Shown here: one piece after another, positions 9,088 through 16,849 of the stretch
Layout: the number at the start of each line of letters is the position of its first letter
How positions within the stretch are numbered: position 1 is the stretch's first letter
Source of the DNA: an uncultured Pseudomonadota bacterium
GTDB taxonomy: Bacteria; Pseudomonadota; Alphaproteobacteria; Rs-D84
NCBI GenBank assembly: GCA_902798205.1
Contig: CADBVV010000005.1
Location: forward strand, 1 to 60,026
Direction: 5' to 3'
Length of the DNA stretch: 60,026 nt
Notes under the pieces: model-generated
Databases searched by the model: none
What the model was told of the DNA's origin: nothing
What the model saw: only the letters and a program-made list of their open reading frames with translations
Program-made: the position numbers and the translations under genes

Positions 9088-9319
9088 AACGTTGTTTTTT
9101 ATTTTGATTTATTTTTTTGTTAATATTATTAACAGATTGATATGTTTTATATGCGCTGGCACCTGCAATAGATGCTGTTGTTAAAATTAAAAGTGCCTTG
9201 AACCAATCTGGTGTAAGTGTTGAATCTGTAATTGCGCCAACTGTAGAAGCGGCTGATGAACCGAAAAGTGCGCCCCATAATGCTGGTTCCCATGCGATTA
9301 AATTTTTATTGTTTTTCAT
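9086..9319 (-). CDS. Small membrane protein, unknown function
   Basis: A 77-aa protein with two probable membrane helices (about residues 13-30 and 39-58), the first rich in small residues, and a very basic C-terminal tail (KKINQNKKQR). AAAGGGA lies at a proper distance before the ATG. No family recognised. The same DNA can be read in the + direction as an N-terminal extension of the following carboxypeptidase, but that extension precedes a good signal peptide, so this minus-strand reading is preferred. Confidence 0.6.
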   Translation of the reverse strand: MKNNKNLIAWEPALWGALFGSSAASTVGAITDSTLTPDWFKALLILTTASIAGASAYKTYQSVNNINKKINQNKKQR

Positions 9320-9437
9320 AATATATCCCTTTGTTTTGTTGGGGCATTATTTTATATATCATAAAGAAAGTCAAAATGTTTTTTTGTTCTTTTTTATGTT
9401 GACCAAAATACAGTATTTTTACTATCATTTCTTTGTT

Positions 9438-10571
9438 ATGAAGAGAGTTTTATCATTTATTTTATCATTGTGTTTATTTACAGGTATTGCCAATGCGGCA
9501 CAATACAAAGCGGTTTTGGTTGCAGATATTGATTCTGGTCGTGTGTTGTATAATGAAAACGCAAATGAATTGAATTATCCGGCGTCCCTTACAAAGATTA
9601 TGACTTTGTATTTAACTTTTGATGCGTTGGAACACAAAAGATTACATTTGGATGATTATTTGATAGTTTCTAATTATGCCGCAAATGCACAACCTGTAAA
9701 ATTGGGGCTGGCCGCGGGCAGCAAGATAAAAGTAGAAGATGCGATCAAAGCGGTTGCGGTGCATTCAGCAAATGATGTTGCACGTGTATTAGCTGAAAAT
9801 TTACAGGGTGGCAAAGAAGGAAACTTTGCAAACCTTATGACACGTGTTGCAAACGAAATAGGGTTAAAAAATACAAATTTTGAAAATTCGTCTGGTCTGC
9901 CAAATGATGATCATATGTCAACAGCCCGCGATATTGCATTGCTTTCGATGGCTGTGTATAAACATTTCCCACAATATTGGAAATATTTTGGTATCAAATC
10001 GTGGACTTATGACGGAAAAACATATACAAACGGCAACAGATTATTGGCCAGTTATCCTGGGTGTGATGGTATGAAAACTGGTTTTACAAATAAATCAAAA
10101 TATTCTTTGGTGGCAACAGCAAATCGCGATGGTCATCATTTGATTGCTGTTGTTTTGGGTGCCGAAAATAAAGATGTGCGTGCCGAAGTTGCAACAAAGA
10201 TGTTAAATCTTGGTTTTTCTAAATATGGAAAAAATAATGTTGCATATGTTGCGCCACAACAACAATATGCATCTGCACCTACTGTTGTGAATCCTGTTGT
10301 AAAATATGCCACAGATAAAAAGCCAGAACAGACATATAAACCAGTTGTTTCTGCAGGTGGTACGGGGGTGCAATTTGGTGCGTTTTCTTCATATCAGTCT
10401 GCACAAAATCAGGCAAAGAAAGTGAAATCTGCAACTGGGTTGAACGCGGAAATTCAACAAAATGAAAGTGGTCTTTATCGTGTGCGTGTAAATGGCTTGT
10501 CGGAAAGTGCCGCACAAAATGCTAAAAACGCAGCGGTTGCAAATGGTATAGATTGTTATATATTTCATTAA
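9438..10571 (+). CDS. D-alanyl-D-alanine carboxypeptidase (PBP5-like) with C-terminal SPOR domain
   Basis: A periplasmic penicillin-binding protein that trims the peptidoglycan pentapeptide. A signal peptide ends near residue 20 (GIANA). The catalytic motifs are SLTK at 50-53, SAN at 110-112 and KTG in GMKTGFTNKS. The last 75 residues form a SPOR domain (VQFGAFSSYQSAQNQAKK...), which binds denuded glycan at the septum. Domain order S11 peptidase-SPOR is common in Alphaproteobacteria. The start at 9438 (377 aa) is chosen because it begins the signal peptide; the frame extends upstream without a plausible start. Confidence 0.93.
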   Translation: MKRVLSFILSLCLFTGIANAAQYKAVLVADIDSGRVLYNENANELNYPASLTKIMTLYLTFDALEHKRLHLDDYLIVSNYAANAQPVKLGLAAGSKIKVEDAIKAVAVHSANDVARVLAENLQGGKEGNFANLMTRVANEIGLKNTNFENSSGLPNDDHMSTARDIALLSMAVYKHFPQYWKYFGIKSWTYDGKTYTNGNRLLASYPGCDGMKTGFTNKSKYSLVATANRDGHHLIAVVLGAENKDVRAEVATKMLNLGFSKYGKNNVAYVAPQQQYASAPTVVNPVVKYATDKKPEQTYKPVVSAGGTGVQFGAFSSYQSAQNQAKKVKSATGLNAEIQQNESGLYRVRVNGLSESAAQNAKNAAVANGIDCYIFH

Positions 10572-10583
10572 AGACGTGTAAAG

Positions 10584-11174
10584 ATGAATATAAAAATAGA
10601 AAAACTTATAAAACAATTTGCAAAACTGCCGCGTGTTGGAACACGGGCCGCGACACGTATTGTTATTGGGTTATTACAGGATAAAACTGGTCGTGCAGAA
10701 TCTTTGGCAAATGCATTGTTGGATGCATCAAAATCAATTCGTCCGTGTTCTGTATGTGGTGTGTTAACTGATGGTGATATTTGCGAATATTGTGCAGATA
10801 CTGCACGTAAAAACGGACAACTGTGTATCGTTCGTGATTTATCAGATGTGTTGGTGATTGAAAAATCTGGCGCATTTCATGGCCGTTATCATGTTTTGGG
10901 TGGCAATTTATCTGGGGTAAACGGTGTTACACCAGATGATTTAAATATTGCAAATATTTCATCACGTATCAAAGATGAAAATATCGAAGAAATAATATTT
11001 GCATTACCTAATACGGTCGAAGGTAAAACCACACAACAATATATAATTTCAACAATTGCGAATTCAAATGTGTCTTTTTCTGAATTGGCATCAGGTGTTC
11101 CGTTGGGTGGTGATTTAGATTATATTGATGATGGGACTTTGACTTTGGCTTTCGGGGGACGTAAAAAATTATGA
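10584..11174 (+). CDS. recR: Recombination mediator RecR
   Basis: Works with RecF/RecO to load RecA on gapped DNA. At 196 aa it has the normal layout: N-terminal helix-hairpin-helix (KLPRVGTRAATRI), a four-Cys zinc finger (CSVCG ... CEYC) near residues 55-70, a Toprim domain (CIVRDLSDVLVIEKSGAFHG) and a C-terminal LASGVPLGGDLDYID Walker-B-like motif. It overlaps rsmA by four bases (ATGA) and starts 12 bases after the carboxypeptidase gene. Confidence 0.97.
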   Translation: MNIKIEKLIKQFAKLPRVGTRAATRIVIGLLQDKTGRAESLANALLDASKSIRPCSVCGVLTDGDICEYCADTARKNGQLCIVRDLSDVLVIEKSGAFHGRYHVLGGNLSGVNGVTPDDLNIANISSRIKDENIEEIIFALPNTVEGKTTQQYIISTIANSNVSFSELASGVPLGGDLDYIDDGTLTLAFGGRKKL

Positions 11175-12004
11175 CGGATAAAATTACATCTTTGCCACCT
11201 GTGTCAGAAATGATGCGCGAAAGCGGTCTGGAACCAAAAAAGCAATTTGGTCAAAATTTTTTGTTTGATTTAAATTTAACCTTGCGTATTGCGCGTGCAA
11301 TTCCTGATATAGAAAACACAACTGTTGTCGAAGTTGGACCGGGCCCAGGCGGCCTTACACGTGCGATTTTAATGGCGGGTGCTAAAAAATTAATTGCAAT
11401 AGAAAAAGATAAAACAACAGAACCAATATTATCGCAAATTGTTGATGCTGCGGACGGCAGATTTGAAGTTATATATGACGATGCATTAAAAGTTGATGTA
11501 TCGGATATAGATAAAAATGGTTTTTCAATCTGTTCAAATTTACCATATAATGTTGGAACAGAATTATTGATTAATTGGATGCATAAAATTGCCAGTGGTG
11601 AAAACATAAAATCTTTGACTTTGATGTTTCAGCGCGAGGTTGCACAACGAATAATAGCAAAGGTTGGTGATGCGCAATACGGCAGATTGTCTGTATTATG
11701 TAATTTAATCGCAGATACAAAAATATTATTTGATGTTCCAAATACTGCATTTGTTCCACGTCCAAAGGTACAATCTGCGGTTGTTCAAATTATACCAAAC
11801 AAAAACAAAATAAATAAAATTGATGATATTTCCATATTGGAAAAATTAACCGCAAAATTATTCGGTCAACGCAGAAAGATGATACGCGGAATTATAAAAA
11901 CAGATTGGACACAATATGGGTTAACAGGAACAGAACGTGCCGAAGAAATTACACCAGAATTATTTTTAAAAATTTCGCACAATATTGATGTAAATTTGTT
12001 ATAA
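11171..12004 (+). CDS. rsmA: 16S rRNA dimethyladenosine methyltransferase
   Basis: KsgA/RsmA dimethylates A1518 and A1519 of 16S rRNA during small-subunit assembly. Key motifs are KKQFGQNFL near the N-terminus, the SAM-binding VVEVGPGPGGLT and the catalytic NLPYNV. Length 277 aa is normal. It overlaps recR by four bases, so the two are translationally coupled. Confidence 0.97.
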   Translation: MTDKITSLPPVSEMMRESGLEPKKQFGQNFLFDLNLTLRIARAIPDIENTTVVEVGPGPGGLTRAILMAGAKKLIAIEKDKTTEPILSQIVDAADGRFEVIYDDALKVDVSDIDKNGFSICSNLPYNVGTELLINWMHKIASGENIKSLTLMFQREVAQRIIAKVGDAQYGRLSVLCNLIADTKILFDVPNTAFVPRPKVQSAVVQIIPNKNKINKIDDISILEKLTAKLFGQRRKMIRGIIKTDWTQYGLTGTERAEEITPELFLKISHNIDVNLL

Positions 12005-12026
12005 TGTAATAAAACGGAGAGAGAAC

Positions 12027-13730
12027 ATGTCAACAGCAACACTTATATTTTTTGCAATCGCCTTTGTTTCGGTGTTTTTTATTCGCCTTTTCAAAATGGG
12101 GACTTTGCTGGCTTTTTTATTAACAGGTATATTGGCAGGTCAACATGTTTTGGGATTGTTTGAATTATCTGGAACATGGAATTTTTTGGGTGAATTGGGC
12201 ATAATGTTTTTGTGGTTTAATATTGGTTTGCAAATCAACATGCAACGACTTTGGCAATTAAGACGCACAATTTTCGGACTTGGTGCATCCCAGGTTTTAA
12301 TGGTTGCGGTTATGCTTTTCCCGATGCTTGTTGGAATTACATCATGGTCTTTGATTGGAACAGTGATGATATCTTTGATTTTGGCAATGTCCAGTACTTC
12401 CGAAGATTTACAGATATTAATCGACAGAAACCAATTACAAACAAATATGGGACGTCAAAGTTTTTCTATTTTATTATTCCAAGATTTGTTATCAATTCCA
12501 TTACTTGCAATGTTGCCAATTATGGCGGGCAAATCTATAAACCTTGGTGCGTCTGCAATTGATATTTTGGTAATGTCATTGGGTTTAATATTGGGGGTAG
12601 TAATCGTTTCAAAATTTATTATAAACCCATTAATGCATGTTGTCGCACGTATAAAATCAACCGAAGCATTTGTTTTGGCGATAATGGTAAATATCGCGGT
12701 ATGGGCTGTTGTTTTAAATTTAATGGGATTACCACCGGCATTGGGGGCGTTCTTGGCGGGTATGTTGATGTCGGAAACGGTTTACAGACACCAGGTAAAT
12801 GCGGCCATCGAACCATATTCAATGTTGTTCTTATCCTTCTTTTTCATTGTTTTGGGTATGGGAATAAATTTGCCATTCTTGATAGATCATTGGGATATGG
12901 TTTTAATCGGTGTTGCTGGATTGGTTTTTATCAAATTCTTTGCTTTATATATCGTTGCGCGTGTACGTCATGTTCAATCGCGCGAAGCAACATTAATGTC
13001 TCTTATTTTGGCCCAGGGCGGCGAATTTGGATTGTTGATTTTACAAACAATGAAAACAAACGGTATTTCTGCGATTCCGGCAGAACATCAGGAAATTTTG
13101 ACTGCTATAATCATTGTCTCTATTATGATGACACCAATATTATTGTTATTATATGATCAATTGTTAAAAGCCGGCAAAATATTTAATGGTTCGCGTAATA
13201 AAAAACTGTCAGAACAAATCAATGTTGAAACACCAAGTGTTATAATTTGTGGTTTTGGTCGTATGGGGCAGATTATTGCACAGATGCTGGAATCTGAACA
13301 CATATCATATGTTGCAATTGATGGCAATGTTGACGAAGTGGTTATGGCACGTGAATTGGGTTATAATGTTATATACGGTGATTCCAAGAAAAAGGCGATT
13401 TTGTTGGCGGCCGGACTTAAAGTGCGTAAAACAAAGGCAGTTGTTATTTCATTAAATGATGAAATTGCTGCACGTGATATTGTTCAAACATTACATGGTA
13501 TATCAAAGCGAATAAAAATATTCGCGCGTGCACACAGTTTGCGATCTTCGCGTGATTTATTACAAATGGGTGTAAAATCTGCAACACCAGAAATCATAGA
13601 ATCTTCGTTTATATTGGGTTCTGATGTTATGGAAAGTATGGGACTTTCAAAACCAAAAATAAATGCATTGATAGATTATTTGCGCGAAAATGGCTATGAA
13701 AATGTTAAAAAGCCAATTGACACAAAATAA
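12027..13730 (+). CDS. KefB/C-type cation:proton antiporter with TrkA-N domain
   Basis: A 567-aa inner-membrane protein of the CPA2 family. About twelve membrane helices fill residues 1-380 (Na+/H+ exchanger domain). A cytosolic Rossmann TrkA-N domain follows, starting IICGFGRMGQIIAQMLE around residue 410, which normally binds NAD(H) or a related nucleotide and gates transport. K+ or Na+ exchange cannot be told apart from sequence alone. ACGGAGAGAG precedes the ATG. Confidence 0.9.
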   Translation: MSTATLIFFAIAFVSVFFIRLFKMGTLLAFLLTGILAGQHVLGLFELSGTWNFLGELGIMFLWFNIGLQINMQRLWQLRRTIFGLGASQVLMVAVMLFPMLVGITSWSLIGTVMISLILAMSSTSEDLQILIDRNQLQTNMGRQSFSILLFQDLLSIPLLAMLPIMAGKSINLGASAIDILVMSLGLILGVVIVSKFIINPLMHVVARIKSTEAFVLAIMVNIAVWAVVLNLMGLPPALGAFLAGMLMSETVYRHQVNAAIEPYSMLFLSFFFIVLGMGINLPFLIDHWDMVLIGVAGLVFIKFFALYIVARVRHVQSREATLMSLILAQGGEFGLLILQTMKTNGISAIPAEHQEILTAIIIVSIMMTPILLLLYDQLLKAGKIFNGSRNKKLSEQINVETPSVIICGFGRMGQIIAQMLESEHISYVAIDGNVDEVVMARELGYNVIYGDSKKKAILLAAGLKVRKTKAVVISLNDEIAARDIVQTLHGISKRIKIFARAHSLRSSRDLLQMGVKSATPEIIESSFILGSDVMESMGLSKPKINALIDYLRENGYENVKKPIDTK

Positions 13731-13787
13731 TGATTTATATTTGATTTTGCGTTCCCTTGTTGCTATATTTTTGAAAACGGAGAAAAT

Positions 13788-14348
13788 ATGAAAAAGTTTT
13801 TAAAATATATAGCAATAATTTTGGTCGTTTTTGCGACAGATTTCTTTTCTAAACAATATATATTAGATTTGTTGTCTAACAAATATGGCGACATAATATA
13901 TAACCCAAATTCAATTTGTGCAAAATGCCATATAAACGGTGTTATTATTTCGTGGCACGATTTAATCGGTGGTGATTACGGATTATCCAATTTATTCAAT
14001 ATCCATTTTGTATGGAACAAGGGTGTTTCTTTTTCTGCATTTAATTCGGTAATGCCTGTTATTTTAAGTATTGTAACGGCACTTATAATTTTATGGTTGA
14101 TTTATTATATGTTTAAAAAGGCATGTGATTATGAACGCTTGTCTTTGGCTTTGATTATTGGTGGGGCAATTGGTAATTTGGTGGACAGAATTCATTATGG
14201 GGCTGTCGCTGATTTTATACAATGGCATATTGGGGGATTGTGGACATTTCCTGCGATATTTAATGTTGGGGATATGTTTATCACATTTGGTGTAATTTTG
14301 TATTTAATCAATGTGTTTTTAAACAGGAAAAAATGTAATTGTAAATAA
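13788..14348 (+). CDS. lspA: Signal peptidase II (lipoprotein signal peptidase)
   Basis: Cleaves the signal peptide of diacylglyceryl-prolipoproteins in the inner membrane. The two catalytic Asp motifs are GGAIGNLVDRIHYGAVADF and FNVGDMFI (usually FNxAD). At 186 aa it is longer than the usual 160. The extra length is an insertion of about 35-40 residues in the first periplasmic loop, before NIHFVWNKGVSFS, and it includes Cys44-Ala-Lys-Cys47-His48, a CxxCH sequence. ACGGAG precedes the ATG. It lies 12 bases before yidC. Confidence 0.94.
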   Translation: MKKFLKYIAIILVVFATDFFSKQYILDLLSNKYGDIIYNPNSICAKCHINGVIISWHDLIGGDYGLSNLFNIHFVWNKGVSFSAFNSVMPVILSIVTALIILWLIYYMFKKACDYERLSLALIIGGAIGNLVDRIHYGAVADFIQWHIGGLWTFPAIFNVGDMFITFGVILYLINVFLNRKKCNCK

Positions 14349-14360
14349 AAGGAAACGTAA

Positions 14361-15914
14361 ATGGTACAGTATATGGATAATCAATCTGGGTTTAATCAAT
14401 GGCGCCAAATGAACGCGGCAAAAAAGCCATCTAAATTTTCTGGTTTTATGTGGTGGTTGCTGTTGTTTTTATTCGCGTGGTGGATAATGGGTGTTTGGTT
14501 TAAACCACAAACCACAGAAATCAAAGAAGTTGCACCAATCAGTATTGAACAATCAAAGGCAACAAAACGCAATCTTGTAAATGAAGATGTTTCTTTTGAT
14601 GTCCAAGGATTACGTATATCCAATGTATCGTTGAATAAACATAAAAAAGATTCTAAATCTGAAGAGCATGTTTCTTTGTTGGATAAAGAAAATAATTTCG
14701 TAGAAATTGGTTATGTTTCATCTGATATTGTTGTTCCAAATATAAACACTCATTGGGAAATGAAATCTGGTGAAATGCATTGGGATAACCCAAGTGTACA
14801 TTTTGCGCGCAAGATATCTGTTAATGGTTATGTTATAAATGTGACAGATATAATAAAAAATAAAACAAACCATGAAATTAATGTCGCGCCATATGTTCAA
14901 ATTACACAGAATGCAGATAATAATTCTGCTTCGGCTGCGGTTGAAACAGGTGGTGTTGTTTATGCAAATTCCAATCTGGATTATGTAAATTGGAATAAAT
15001 TAAATAAAAAATCTTTTGCATATTCATCTGTCAATGCATCATTTGGTTTTGCAGAACAATATTGGGAAACAATTGCTGCGATGGATGCCAAAGATCAAAC
15101 AATCAGTTTAAAGAAAAGTGGCGATTTATATTTTGCACAAACAAATGCGGCACCGGTAAAAGTTGCTGCAAAAGGGACGTCCGAAATAAACACATATGTT
15201 TTTGCAGGACCACGTCAAAGTGATGTATTAAATGCCGCATCACAAAACATTCCTGGAATATCAAAAACAATGGATTATGGATGGTTTTGGTTCTTTGCAC
15301 AACCAATGTTGTGGATGATAAATTGGTTATATGTATTGGTTGGTAATTATGGAATCGCAATTATTTTGATGACTTTGATTTTAAGATTGTTGATATGGCC
15401 ATTAACACGTAAATCTTATGTTTCAACAATGGCTATGCAACGTATGCAACCAGAATTACAACGTGTTCAAAAACTTTATGCAAATGATAAAGCGCGACTT
15501 CAAATCGAAATGATGAAGGTATATCAAACACATAAAACATCGCCAATGTCTGGATGTTTGCCAATGTTGATACAGATTCCAATCTTTTTTGCATTGTACA
15601 AGGCGTTATTGATATCTGTTCCAATGCGCAGTGCACACTTTTTGTGGGTATCTGATTTGGCGGTTATGGATCCATACTTTATATTGCCAATATTGATGGG
15701 CGCAACAATGTGGTTACAACAATATTTACAATCGCCAAAACAAACATCGAATACAAATGATATAACGGCTTCGACACAACGTGCAATGAAATGGATGCCA
15801 TTGTTATTCACAATTATGTTTGCGTGGATGCCGGCAGGATTGGTTCTTTATTGGACTGTGTCTAATTTGTTTGGTATTTTACAGATGTATATTATTAAAA
15901 AGACAACAAAGTAA
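14361..15914 (+). CDS. yidC: Membrane protein insertase YidC
   Basis: Inserts and folds inner-membrane proteins with or without SecYEG. One N-terminal membrane helix (about residues 27-47) is followed by a periplasmic beta-rich domain (about 60-300) and the conserved five-helix insertase domain with PLTRKSYVSTMAMQRMQPELQ and SPMSGCLPMLIQIPIFFALY. Length 517 aa is slightly short for a proteobacterial YidC. AAGGAAACG precedes ATG 14361; ATG at 14373 is an alternative start. Confidence 0.97.
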   Translation: MVQYMDNQSGFNQWRQMNAAKKPSKFSGFMWWLLLFLFAWWIMGVWFKPQTTEIKEVAPISIEQSKATKRNLVNEDVSFDVQGLRISNVSLNKHKKDSKSEEHVSLLDKENNFVEIGYVSSDIVVPNINTHWEMKSGEMHWDNPSVHFARKISVNGYVINVTDIIKNKTNHEINVAPYVQITQNADNNSASAAVETGGVVYANSNLDYVNWNKLNKKSFAYSSVNASFGFAEQYWETIAAMDAKDQTISLKKSGDLYFAQTNAAPVKVAAKGTSEINTYVFAGPRQSDVLNAASQNIPGISKTMDYGWFWFFAQPMLWMINWLYVLVGNYGIAIILMTLILRLLIWPLTRKSYVSTMAMQRMQPELQRVQKLYANDKARLQIEMMKVYQTHKTSPMSGCLPMLIQIPIFFALYKALLISVPMRSAHFLWVSDLAVMDPYFILPILMGATMWLQQYLQSPKQTSNTNDITASTQRAMKWMPLLFTIMFAWMPAGLVLYWTVSNLFGILQMYIIKKTTK

Positions 15915-15918
15915 AAAG

Positions 15919-15943
15919 AATGCCCGAAAGGGCATTTTTTATT
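15919..15943 (+). terminator. Intrinsic terminator after yidC
   Basis: Stem AATGCCC / GGGCATT with a GAAA loop and T tract. It also covers the stop of the convergent minus-strand gene. Confidence 0.9.
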
Positions 15944-16277
15944 TGTCTTTTAAATATTTAAATAATGCAAGCGGTGTTTGTATGTTTATATTTTTTATAC
16001 CACACACGGCCTTTGTAAATTGAACACACGTGAAACAAATTTTATGTGATATTTGTTTGCTGTTTTTATGATATTTCACAAATTTCCATCCATGCATTTC
16101 CAGTGTTTTTAAATCTTTTTTTCTGATACGTATTTTTGATATTTTATTTATACGTACGAATTGATAAATAAGCACTGTGTCGCCATTAACCAGAACAGGT
16201 GCACAATGTTTGTATTGTTTACAAAATAATCGTGAAATTGTTTTATGTGAATAATTTGAAAATCCTATATACAACAT
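15939..16277 (-). CDS. Conserved-looking 112-aa protein, possibly papain-like/NlpC-P60-related
   Basis: Start at 16277 is chosen because AAGGAATC lies just upstream; the frame runs further upstream without a ribosome site. The product opens MLYIGFSNYSHKTISRLFCKQYKHCAPVL-like, i.e. a GFS element, then a Cys and a KH pair before a hydrophobic strand. That order recalls permuted NlpC/P60 or papain-like proteins, but the match is weak and catalytic residues cannot be confirmed. Basic overall. It directly follows the 117-aa gene and is likely co-transcribed with it. Confidence 0.65.
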   Translation of the reverse strand: MLYIGFSNYSHKTISRLFCKQYKHCAPVLVNGDTVLIYQFVRINKISKIRIRKKDLKTLEMHGWKFVKYHKNSKQISHKICFTCVQFTKAVCGIKNINIQTPLALFKYLKDK

Positions 16278-16291
16278 AATTGATTCCTTTT

Positions 16292-16645
16292 TTAATCTGC
16301 CAACCAACCCTTTTTTGATGCAAAGATAGACAATGTATCCATTGCCGATGTCCAAAGCGCAGCTGCGCGATTTTCAGAATAAATATATTGATGTGGTGCG
16401 CGTTTTTTATCACCAAATTTTTTCATAACATTCAATTGTTCTTCTGTTAATTTTCCACATAAATAAAGTTTTGTAATCAGGCTTTCAACATCCAGAATCT
16501 CACAAGGTCTTTTTATAGAAGATCGATGATAATGAAAACCATTTTGAACAGATTTAGAATATAAAAACCAGAACCATAATTGTTCTGCATTTTGAAATTT
16601 TTCTGTTGTATTCAATTCATCTTTTTTTATAGGGTTTGATAACAT
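16292..16645 (-). CDS. Conserved-looking 117-aa protein of unknown function
   Basis: AAGGAG lies ahead of the ATG at 16645. The protein has a Trp/Phe-rich block (AEQLWFWFLYSKSVQ), an RPCE motif near residue 46, a KLYLCGKLTEEQLNVMKKFG helix and a tryptophan near the C-terminus. I recall similar short proteins with an RPC(E/D) core in other Alphaproteobacteria but cannot name the family. It has no membrane segment. It forms a two-gene unit with the following 112-aa gene. Confidence 0.7.
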   Translation of the reverse strand: MLSNPIKKDELNTTEKFQNAEQLWFWFLYSKSVQNGFHYHRSSIKRPCEILDVESLITKLYLCGKLTEEQLNVMKKFGDKKRAPHQYIYSENRAAALWTSAMDTLSIFASKKGWLAD

Positions 16646-16673
16646 TATGTTTCTCCTTTTGTTGTTTTTTTGT

Positions 16674-16708
16674 TATTAAAAAAAGTGCATTATTTCCTAA
16701 TGCACTTT
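16674..16708 (-). terminator. Hairpin with T tract on minus strand
   Basis: An 11-bp perfect stem (16682-16692 with 16698-16708, AAAGTGCATTA / TAATGCACTTT) is followed on the minus strand by seven T's. It lies between the virB10 terminator and the 117-aa gene, so it would end a transcript starting in 16710-16820 or act as an attenuator for the 117-aa gene. Confidence 0.7.
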
Positions 16709-16724
16709 AAAGTATAATAAAAAT

Positions 16725-16813
16725 CGAATCGTGTAAAATTATACAACTGTAAATAGAAACCCGAATCGAAAAACCGATTCGAATTTAATATTTTGATAAT
16801 GTAATTCGAATCG
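16725..16813. repeat. Cluster of CGAATCG heptamers
   Basis: CGAATCG occurs at 16725-16731, 16762-16768 and 16807-16813, and inverted (CGATTCG) at 16775-16781. The middle two form an inverted repeat with a six-base AAAAAC spacer. Four copies in 89 bases of non-coding DNA are far more than chance would give here. They may be operator sites or stems of a small RNA. Confidence 0.6.
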
Positions 16814-16820
16814 GAAAAAT

Positions 16821-16849
16821 TAAAAAATCCGCAAAATGCGGATTTTTTA
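16821..16849 (-). terminator. Intrinsic terminator after virB10
   Basis: Stem AAAAAATCCGC / GCGGATTTTTT with a five-base loop. It overlaps the virB10 stop codon and carries a T tract on the minus strand. Confidence 0.85.

Noticed and set aside
9198..9437. 80-residue N-terminal extension of the carboxypeptidase
   Set aside because: It precedes a good signal peptide beginning at 9438 and overlaps a better minus-strand gene.
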